NCBI GenBank assembly: GCA_964343975.1
Contig: CAYFLU010000037.1
Span: 1 to 21,922 of the forward strand
Length of the DNA stretch: 21,922 nt
From: SCUN01 sp964343975
GTDB lineage: Bacteria > Acidobacteriota > Vicinamibacteria > Vicinamibacterales > SCN-69-37
Reading direction: 5' to 3'
A program made the translations under genes and the position numbers. Position 1 is the stretch's first letter; each line of letters starts with the position of its first letter. The notes below the pieces were generated by a model. That model ran no database searches, had not been told where the DNA came from, and worked only from the letters and a program-made list of their open reading frames with translations. Of the stretch, positions 15,985-21,922 are shown piece by piece.

Positions 15985-16734
15985 ATGTTGACCGTCTTTA
16001 CGCCGCCGGCGGGACTCGAGTGGTCCCGGCCGCGAGCGGTACGTCTGTCGTCGGCGGGACGCGGCATGGCCATCGCCGCTGTCGCAATGCTTCTGGCCGG
16101 CCCGGCGGCCGGCGTCGCGATGTATCAGGAATCGCGCACGCAGGAGGCCCAACGGCAGCAAGTGATCGATCACCCGGCGATTGCCACGGGGATCGTGACC
16201 GACCTCACGAAGGATTCGAAAGACTCGAACTCCGGCACCGTGCACTACGCCTTCGATGCGGAGGGCCAGCACATCACGCATTCGATGCGCATCCGCCGCT
16301 CGTGGTGGCGCGAACTTGCCGTCGGCGATCCCCTGCCCGTCCGCTACGCGGTGGGCGCGCCCTCGATCAACGCGCCCGACGGCATGCTCCCGCGCGTGCT
16401 GCCGTCGTGGCTCGCGTTTCTGATCGGCGGGCTTCTGGTCGGCCTGAGCGCGCTCTTTGCGGCGATTCTCCGCGCAGACCTGCGGCTCCTCGCCGAGGGT
16501 CGCATCGCCGAAGGCACCGTGCGCGAGGTCAAGGTGAGCCGCTCACAACACGGCACGCACCGGACGATGCACTACGACTTCCAGACGATGAGCGGCACCC
16601 GCGTCTCAGGAAAATGTGGGACCTCCAAACACGGTCCCGCGGAGGGCAGTCAGATCGTCGTGGTCTACGACTCGGAATCGCCGAAGCGCAACAAGCCGTA
16701 TCCCTGCCGGCTGGTCACGACCGTCCGCAGTTGA
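15985..16734 (+). CDS. DUF3592-like two-helix membrane protein
   Basis: The 249-residue protein has two hydrophobic segments (about 27-46 and 138-160). Each is followed by a small beta-rich extramembrane domain with the DUF3592 signature of a conduit-like 'G-x-V ... V-x-Y/F ... G-x-x-v-x-V-x-Y' pattern. The first is IVTDLTKDSK...VHYAFDAEG...VGDPLPVRYAVGAP. The second is VREVKVSRSQ...MHYDFQTMSG...EGSQIVVVYDSESP. The duplication of this beta domain is visible. Function is unknown for the family. AAGGAG ends 6 bases before the ATG, inside the previous gene's stop region, so translation is coupled to the RHH gene. It converges on the next gene with only 4 bases between stops. The operon suggests it works with the SPFH protein at the membrane. 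Confidence 0.78.
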   Translation: MLTVFTPPAGLEWSRPRAVRLSSAGRGMAIAAVAMLLAGPAAGVAMYQESRTQEAQRQQVIDHPAIATGIVTDLTKDSKDSNSGTVHYAFDAEGQHITHSMRIRRSWWRELAVGDPLPVRYAVGAPSINAPDGMLPRVLPSWLAFLIGGLLVGLSALFAAILRADLRLLAEGRIAEGTVREVKVSRSQHGTHRTMHYDFQTMSGTRVSGKCGTSKHGPAEGSQIVVVYDSESPKRNKPYPCRLVTTVRS

Positions 16735-16738
16735 GCCG

Positions 16739-17782
16739 CTACCGCGGTTCGAGCTGTCGCGGATCGAGAACCACGTGGCGGATGCGCTGGCGCTGCCAGG
16801 TGTAGGTGATGTGCACGCGACCGTCAGCCGCCTGAATGACGGCCGGATACGACAGCTCACCGCTCGTCGACGTCTCGAGCGTGAGCGGCGCGCTCCACGT
16901 GGCGCCGTCATCGAGCGACACGGCCACGTGAATCGCCCCGCGCCCCGACGCAAGGTGGTTGTACACGAGCAACACCCGGCCGTCGGCGAGCTTCACGACA
17001 TCGATTCCGGCATTCGGATTCGGCAAGGTCGTGGCCACGGCTGGCGACCACGTGCGACCGCCGTCCGTCGATGACGACGAGACGATGTGGCCGATGCGCG
17101 CCGTGGCCCGGAGCAGCATGCGAATCTCGCCGCGATCGGTCTGCCACATCGCCGGTTGGATCACACCGAAGAGCTCGCCCGGCACGCCGATCGGACCGTA
17201 CCGCGCCCAATGCGACCCGTCGTCGCTCCGTTCGACCCACGCGGCCCAGCGCTGATAGTGGTCGTTGGCATTGGTGCCGTAGCGGTAGCCCGCTTCCACG
17301 AAGGTGCCAAAGAGCCAGGCGCCATCACGCAGGTGCAACGGCTTGGCGCGCACCGGACCGAGGAGCCCCGCCGGTAACCACTCGACCGCGCTCCACGTGA
17401 CGCCGTCGTCATCAGAGTAGCGGCGCGCGCCCACCCACTCCTGCGGATCCGGTCCCACCTTGAAATAGAGCCACGTGCGACGGCCATCCTGAAACAGCAC
17501 AGGATTCCATGCGGGCATGTCGGGCGTGTCAGTCATCACGACGGGCGCGGCCCACGCCCCACCAGACGTCTGTCGCGACAGCCAGATCTCGACATCGTCG
17601 GCGCCTTCGCTGCGGCCGCCGAAGTAGGCCGCGAGGAGTGTGTGGCTCGGGGTCTCGACGATCGTCGACGCGTGCACCGAGGGAAACGGCGCCTGCTCGT
17701 ACAGGAACTCGCGCACCGTCACCGGTGCAGCGGGCTGCACGAGGGCGGCCATGAGCGCGAGCGCGCCGACACGCGCGAACAC
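16739..17782 (-). CDS. Secreted sialidase-like Asp-box protein
   Basis: A 347-residue propeller protein of the BNR_2/exo-alpha-sialidase superfamily. The N-terminal motif FPSVHASTIVE (33-43) followed by LLAAYFGGRSEGADDVEIWL is characteristic of a bacterial and plant subgroup. Asp boxes are SDDDGVTW (123-130), SDDGSHW (186-192), STDGGRTW (238-245) and SLDDGATW (289-296). The N-terminus (FARVGALALMAALVQPAAP) is a signal peptide. The start is a GTG four bases after the stop of the upstream alpha/beta hydrolase gene, so the two form an operon. It is only distantly similar to the other sialidase-like gene in this window, so a recent duplication is not evident. Substrate not assignable. Confidence 0.83.
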   Translation of the reverse strand: MFARVGALALMAALVQPAAPVTVREFLYEQAPFPSVHASTIVETPSHTLLAAYFGGRSEGADDVEIWLSRQTSGGAWAAPVVMTDTPDMPAWNPVLFQDGRRTWLYFKVGPDPQEWVGARRYSDDDGVTWSAVEWLPAGLLGPVRAKPLHLRDGAWLFGTFVEAGYRYGTNANDHYQRWAAWVERSDDGSHWARYGPIGVPGELFGVIQPAMWQTDRGEIRMLLRATARIGHIVSSSSTDGGRTWSPAVATTLPNPNAGIDVVKLADGRVLLVYNHLASGRGAIHVAVSLDDGATWSAPLTLETSTSGELSYPAVIQAADGRVHITYTWQRQRIRHVVLDPRQLEPR

Positions 17783-17786
17783 GGCC

Positions 17787-18935
17787 TTACTTCTTCCCGG
17801 GGAAGATGAACGGAAACACGGCGTCGGTCGTGTACATGCAGCGGTCGTTGTGGCCGCATTCCGGCACGATGGCGATCTGGTGTTTCGCGCCGAGCGAGTC
17901 GTTCACGAACTTCGCGAAGGCCTCACCGCGCGCGCGGCGGGTGGCGCCCTGCGCCATCGCGGCGCACGAACTGTCGAAGCCGCCCAGGGGCAACGTGTCG
18001 ACCTGCCCGAGCAGATATGTCACCGGCCGCTCGGCGAGTTGCTTCTTCAATTGCTCGTCGCTGATAGCGGCCGTGTAACCGTTCACGGCCTGCCGATTCT
18101 CGAGGCCGGTCGGCCAGCGATTGTAGGTGGCGTCGCAGTTCTGCTCGGGGCGGCCGTTCGCGCCCGGCTGCCGCGTCACGGGCGCGCCGAACGTGAACTT
18201 CGCGTGCACGTCTTCGCTGTCCCACGCTTTCACCGCGTTGGCCGGCAGCGCATCATCGACCGCCATCGGGCGCGTCGTGGCGGGCCACGCGTAGCTCGAG
18301 GGATTGGCGACCACGTAGCTGATCAACACGCCGGTGGTGCCGTGCACCTTGTTCGACATCGAGTAGCGGTTCGCGAACTGCCCACCGGCCGAGTGGCCGG
18401 CCACGACGATGTGCGTGAGGTTCGGAAATACTTTCTTGTTCGCGAGCTTGCGCACGATCTCGTCGACGAAGTCGAACGATGAGATGTCCTTGTTCGACAC
18501 CGCGTTGCCGCCCGACTTCCAGCTGTCGCCGCCGCAGGTGTAGCTCACTTCATTGGCCGCGAGCGTGTCTTTGCACGATCCGTCGGAGGAGGCGATGCGC
18601 GGTGAGATCACGACGGTGTCGGTGATCGCGCCCGCGAGAAACGCCGCGGCCTTCGCCGTGTCGAAGTAGTGATCGGCGTTGCGGTTCGTGCCGTGCACCA
18701 TGATGAGCGCGCGCGTGATGCCGGCGTTCGCCGTGTCCAGTGAATAGGTTGTGTAGATCATCGAGCGCGCGGGCCCGCCCTTCAACGCGACCCATTCGGT
18801 GCAGGCCGGCGTGGCGGTGGTGCAGGGCGCGACGGATGACGGCACGGTGTTCGCGCGTTGCGCCTGCAGATCCGAAGTGGCCACGGCGAGCAGGGTGATC
18901 GTCAAGACAGCGGCAATCGTGGACGTCGTTCGCAT
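17787..18935 (-). CDS. Secreted alpha/beta hydrolase (esterase-like)
   Basis: The 382-residue protein starts with a signal peptide (MRTTSTIAAVLTITLLAVAT, AQA cleavage near 26). Its alpha/beta-hydrolase elements are the oxyanion-hole region ALIMVHGTNRN (76-86), the nucleophile elbow VAGHSAGGQ (S182 nucleophile) and the C-terminal ECGHNDRCMY with the probable catalytic His. Several cysteines (38, 45, 121, 134 and further) suggest disulfides in an exported enzyme. It resembles the secreted esterase/feruloyl-esterase-type superfamily, but the ester substrate is unknown. I used the ATG at 18935; a TTG five codons upstream adds only MYRVR. The sialidase-like gene follows four bases downstream, suggesting joint action on an esterified glycan. 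Confidence 0.82.
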   Translation of the reverse strand: MRTTSTIAAVLTITLLAVATSDLQAQRANTVPSSVAPCTTATPACTEWVALKGGPARSMIYTTYSLDTANAGITRALIMVHGTNRNADHYFDTAKAAAFLAGAITDTVVISPRIASSDGSCKDTLAANEVSYTCGGDSWKSGGNAVSNKDISSFDFVDEIVRKLANKKVFPNLTHIVVAGHSAGGQFANRYSMSNKVHGTTGVLISYVVANPSSYAWPATTRPMAVDDALPANAVKAWDSEDVHAKFTFGAPVTRQPGANGRPEQNCDATYNRWPTGLENRQAVNGYTAAISDEQLKKQLAERPVTYLLGQVDTLPLGGFDSSCAAMAQGATRRARGEAFAKFVNDSLGAKHQIAIVPECGHNDRCMYTTDAVFPFIFPGKK

Positions 18936-18953
18936 GCGCACACGATACAACGA

Positions 18954-19850
18954 TCAGCGCGCCGCCGGGAGTGGGCCCTGCAGGTCTTCGAACCAGTTGA
19001 AGACGAGCGAAATGCGTCGGAACGGCGTCACGGTGCGCGCGACGGGGCGCACGCCGTAGAACGACTGCCCGTCCGGCGCGACGGCGTAGGGCGCGAGCAA
19101 CGGCGTGCCACGGTACAAACCGTCATGTGGGACAGCGAACAACGGGTGCGCCTTCTCCCGGTCCGATGCCGAGGCGAAGCGCATCGCCATCATGCGGTCG
19201 GCCGACTCGCCGGGTTCGAGGTAGAACAATTCGCCACCGTTGGGGCTCCAGACGGGGCCACTGCCCCCATTCGACGACAGCATGATGGCGTCGCCGGGCC
19301 CGGGAAACGGGCGCGCATACACTTCCGCGCGTCCGGTCGTGGTCGATGTGTAGGCCAGCCAGCGACCATCGGGGGACCACGCCGGCTGGGTCTCGAGCAC
19401 CGTCGTCGACGCCTGAATCTTCACGGGCGCGGCGGCGGGACCGATGGTGAACACGGCCAGCGCGCCGTCCCCCATGGCCGCGAGTTGGCCGTTGTTGGAG
19501 AGAGCGCCGGCCCAATACCCCGCCGAGCCGTCCACGATCGTCACCGGTGAGGTGACATCGGGGCGTACGAGTGCGGCGACAATACGCGCCTCGTCGACGA
19601 GTTGCACGGCGATCTGATCCTGTCGCGACCACGACGTCACGAGCACCTCGCCCTTCAGCGACTCCGCAATCCTCGACAATCCGCCGAGCAGCCGGTCCTA
19701 GAGAAAGAGCGTGACGCCGCTCGCCGTCTGGATGGACGTCGCGATCTTGGTGCCGTCGGGCGATACCTCGATGTGGCCGCGATACCCCGCCACCGGCGCG
19801 CCGATCGTCGTCATGTGCCCGCTTCGATCAAAGCGCACGCCACGCCGGAC
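18954..19850 (-). pseudogene. Remnant of a kinase/TolB-type PD40-propeller gene
   Basis: The minus strand encodes PD40/WD40-like propeller repeats: VSPDGTKIATSIQ, WSPDGRWLAYTSTTTGRAEVY, WSPNGGELFYLEPG, and the family's usual ending VFNWFEDLQ. Serine/threonine kinases of Acidobacteriota commonly end this way. Two lesions are visible. First, an in-frame TAG at 19698-19700 interrupts '...GVTLFL-stop-DRLLGGLSRIAE...', where homologous repeats would be expected to continue; one base change from TAT/TAC would restore a Tyr. Second, recognisable similarity begins only around 19,835-19,850 (VRFDRSGHMTT), so the kinase domain and first blades are missing. Upstream is the plus-strand lower-GC ORF. A downstream TTG at 19679 could still give a ~241-residue fragment. 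Most likely a pseudogene. Confidence 0.7.
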
Positions 19851-20480
19851 GTGAGTGATCTCGGCAGCGTGGAAGCGACCTTTGTCCTGCCCACCACGCT
19901 CGGGCTCTCGCCCTTCACGCTCGGAAAACCGCTCGATGACTCCATCTACACAGCGACGGCGCGAGTCACTCATCCAGACGGCTCAATTGAAACACTCACG
20001 GGGACGTTCGATTCCGTGACCCAGTTCGTCACTCTGTACGCTCCCGGCGGAACGCGTGTCGTGTTGAGGATTGATATGTCTCAATCCAGCCTTAAGCCAA
20101 CGGGCCAGTACTACACCCTTTCCGGCAAGGTGGGCTCGATCGCCATCCAACCGCGCAGCGGTGGCCAGACCACGTCGACGCCGCTTCTCTACTGCGGGAC
20201 ATTCAGGGGCAACTCGAAAGGCACGTTCACGATGTCCGCGTTCGACGGCATCCTGAGCGGCATCGCCAGCGACGGAAAGAACCAACTCCAGATCGACGGC
20301 ACTCTGGGCTCGAATGGCGCAGCCAACTTCACCTGGGTGCCGGAGCCCAACTATCTTGGACGAGGCATCGGCACGTTGACGGGAACCACGATGAACGGTC
20401 TGTGGTCGCTGAAGAACCTCCTCACGGGCGTCTTCGAAGAGAACGGCGACTGGACGGCCAGCAACAGCTGCATCAAGTGA
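19851..20480 (+). CDS. Unrecognised beta-rich protein, possibly 5'-truncated
   Basis: From GTG 19851 this would give 209 residues. The sequence has repeated Gly/Thr beta-strand segments (YTLSGKVGSIAIQPRSGG, GTFRGNSKGTFTMSAFDG, GTLTGTTMNGLWSLKN) and a C-terminal pair of cysteines. There is no signal peptide, so the true start may lie in a lost upstream part: the frame is open further left, but that stretch is antisense to the pseudogene. Base composition is unlike its surroundings, with about 53% GC in 20041-20100. This supports different origin or a rearrangement junction near the start. It converges on the transporter gene 18 bases downstream. I do not recognise a family. Confidence 0.5.
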   Translation: MSDLGSVEATFVLPTTLGLSPFTLGKPLDDSIYTATARVTHPDGSIETLTGTFDSVTQFVTLYAPGGTRVVLRIDMSQSSLKPTGQYYTLSGKVGSIAIQPRSGGQTTSTPLLYCGTFRGNSKGTFTMSAFDGILSGIASDGKNQLQIDGTLGSNGAANFTWVPEPNYLGRGIGTLTGTTMNGLWSLKNLLTGVFEENGDWTASNSCIK

Positions 20481-20482
20481 GA

Positions 20483-20504
20483 CGATGGGCGCTTGCCCTT
20501 ATCG
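20483..20504. terminator. Weak hairpin between convergent genes
   Basis: CGATGGGC-GCTT-GCCC-TT-ATCG folds into a stem with a two-base bulge and a GCTT loop between, and at the end of, the two converging genes. There is no proper T-run on either side, so a bidirectional intrinsic terminator is only possible. Confidence 0.3.
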
Positions 20505-21922
20505 GGCGGGCGCCCGCTTCAACATCCAGCGATAGAGCCACACCACCAGGCCGGTGAAGCCTAGCAGCCCGAGGAGATTCGCGGGCGCGAAGGTCTCGGG
20601 CACGAGCGCGATCGGCGCATCGTTCGAGAACGCCACGATCAACCCGGCATTCACCACACCGAAGAGCGATTCACCGACGATCATGCCGGAAGCGACGAGC
20701 GTGCCGAGGCGTTCCGCTCGCGCCGGGGCGCGCGACGCCGCCGCGCGGCGGTTGTACCAATCGCCGACGATCGCGCCGACGACAACGGCAAACGTCGCGG
20801 ACATCGGCAGATAGATGCCGATGCCGACCGCGAGCGGCGGCAGGCTCCCCTTCTTCGTGGCGCGGAGCGCCGCGTCGATCACGATGAGCGCGGCGCCAAT
20901 CACCGCGCCGATGCCGATCATCTTCCAATCGAGGCTGCCGCCGATCACGCCCTTGGCCAGCGCCGAGATCAACGTCGCCTGCGGCGCGGGCAGCGGATTC
21001 TGCGCCACCACACCGATGTTCGCCGCACCGGCAAAGCCGTAGGCCTTCGCCAGCAGATTCAACACCGACGGAATCACCGCCGCGCCAGCGGCCACACCGA
21101 CGATGAGCGCGATCTGCTGCTTCATCGGCGACGCGCCGACGAGTTGCCCGGTCTTGAGATCCTGAAGGTTGTCGTTCGAGATCGTCGCGCAGGCGAACAC
21201 GATCGCCGTGACAAACAGCGCAAACGCGACAAGAAGCGGCCGGTTCTCCGGCGTCGGCGTGACTGCGAGCGACACGATCGACGCGCACGTAACGATGCCG
21301 AGGATGCCGATGCCCGAGATCGGACTGTTGGACGCACCGATCAGCCCCGCCATGTAGCCGGCGACGCCGGCGATCAGAAAGCCGACGATGAAGACAAACG
21401 GCACGGCGATCGCGGTGAGCAGCACGGCATGCGGCGCCAGCGCCGTGGCGCGCGCGAAGCTGAATGCGAGCCATCCAGCGACGACCAGACAAGCGATGGC
21501 GAGCGTGACGATCCACGCCGGCGACAGGTCACGATCGCGATCGTCGCCCGTGGCGGTAGCGGAGGAGGCCCGCAGCGTGTGCACCAGACCACCGATCACG
21601 GGCTTGGCGAGCGTCGCCAAGGTCCAGATCGCCGACACGGCGATCGTGCCTGCGCCGATGAAGCGCACCTGCGTGCTCCAGATGCGCATGGCGTGATCGG
21701 CGAACGCGGCCACGTCGGTTGCCGGTTGCAGCGCGGTGAGGATCGGCACCGCGCCGGCCCACGCGATCAACAAGCCCGCGGCCATGGCCACACCGACCTC
21801 AAGCCCCACCAGATGCCCCGCGCCAAAGAGCGCGAGCGACCATGCGATGTCGTAGCCGCTCGCAGCCTGGCCCGCGACGCGAAACACGCTCGACACTTCG
21901 GCGGCCGCCACGCGCGTGGCGG
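20499..21922 (-). CDS. OPT-family oligopeptide transporter, N-terminus outside the window
   Basis: The frame is open to the last base on this strand, so the first part of the gene is missing; 474 codons are visible. The sequence is almost entirely hydrophobic, with about a dozen membrane segments. It has the OPT signatures FLIAGVAGYMAGLIGASNSPISG (from ~190) with the NSP motif, SNDNLQDLKTGQLVGASP, and KGVIGGSLDWKMIGIGAVIG, and ends in a short basic cytoplasmic tail. OPT proteins carry small peptides, or metal-chelate complexes in YSL members, across the inner membrane, driven by protons. Substrate cannot be predicted. Peptides could come from the secreted peptidases in this window, but they are encoded far away and on another operon. 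Confidence 0.9.
   Translation of the reverse strand, partial: ATRVAAAEVSSVFRVAGQAASGYDIAWSLALFGAGHLVGLEVGVAMAAGLLIAWAGAVPILTALQPATDVAAFADHAMRIWSTQVRFIGAGTIAVSAIWTLATLAKPVIGGLVHTLRASSATATGDDRDRDLSPAWIVTLAIACLVVAGWLAFSFARATALAPHAVLLTAIAVPFVFIVGFLIAGVAGYMAGLIGASNSPISGIGILGIVTCASIVSLAVTPTPENRPLLVAFALFVTAIVFACATISNDNLQDLKTGQLVGASPMKQQIALIVGVAAGAAVIPSVLNLLAKAYGFAGAANIGVVAQNPLPAPQATLISALAKGVIGGSLDWKMIGIGAVIGAALIVIDAALRATKKGSLPPLAVGIGIYLPMSATFAVVVGAIVGDWYNRRAAASRAPARAERLGTLVASGMIVGESLFGVVNAGLIVAFSNDAPIALVPETFAPANLLGLLGFTGLVVWLYRWMLKRAPAR

Noticed and set aside
19698..19700. TAG read as a recoded (pyrrolysine or other) codon
   Set aside because: No recoding machinery or signal is visible, and the gene is also truncated at its 5' end, which fits decay better.

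Overview
The window is about 22 kb of high-GC, gene-dense bacterial DNA. I see no rRNA, tRNA, CRISPR array or intact insertion sequence. The gene content suggests an Acidobacteriota genome, perhaps a Vicinamibacteria-like soil bacterium: secreted BNR/Asp-box propellers, a DUF2264 protein, a GH105 hydrolase, a DUF5695-like protein and the tail of a kinase/PD40-propeller protein. This placement is inference from gene content and base composition; there is no phylogenetic marker gene.

Left arm, plus strand (1-5198): the 3' end of a Ser/Thr-rich-linker Asp-box propeller protein, a polytopic GT-C-like membrane protein, a YpfJ-type neutral zinc metallopeptidase, and directly abutting it a secreted HExxH peptidase-like protein with helical repeats. 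Its stop codon overlaps the stop of the convergent operon that follows.

Minus-strand operon (11183 down to 5195): five tightly packed genes encode a ureohydrolase of the arginase/agmatinase fold, a GH105-type unsaturated glycuronyl hydrolase, a Tat-exported DUF2264 protein, a secreted Asp-box sialidase-like propeller, and a group II PLP-dependent amino acid decarboxylase. Overlaps of 14, 11 and 4 bases and a 15-base gap with a strong Shine-Dalgarno point to translational coupling. The set combines sugar-acid polysaccharide breakdown with amine/guanidino chemistry.

Divergent from it, on the plus strand (11358-16734), lie an H-NOX-fold protein that lacks the axial haem histidine, a 946-residue secreted DUF5695-like protein, and a compact three-gene unit encoding an SPFH/band-7 protein, a 53-residue ribbon-helix-helix repressor and a two-TM DUF3592-like protein. 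This unit has a recognisable sigma-70 promoter (TTGACC-17-TATCAC) covered by a 30-bp near-perfect palindrome. The palindrome is built from three 8-bp boxes at 11-bp centre spacing and looks like an autoregulated RHH operator. It is the most complete regulatory system visible here.

Right arm, mostly minus strand: a second sialidase-like propeller and a secreted alpha/beta hydrolase (paired), then a decayed C-terminal fragment of a kinase/PD40-propeller gene with an in-frame TAG. That fragment breaks off near 19,835-19,850 against a lower-GC plus-strand ORF of unknown function, which marks a rearrangement junction. The window ends inside an OPT-family oligopeptide transporter gene read on the minus strand.
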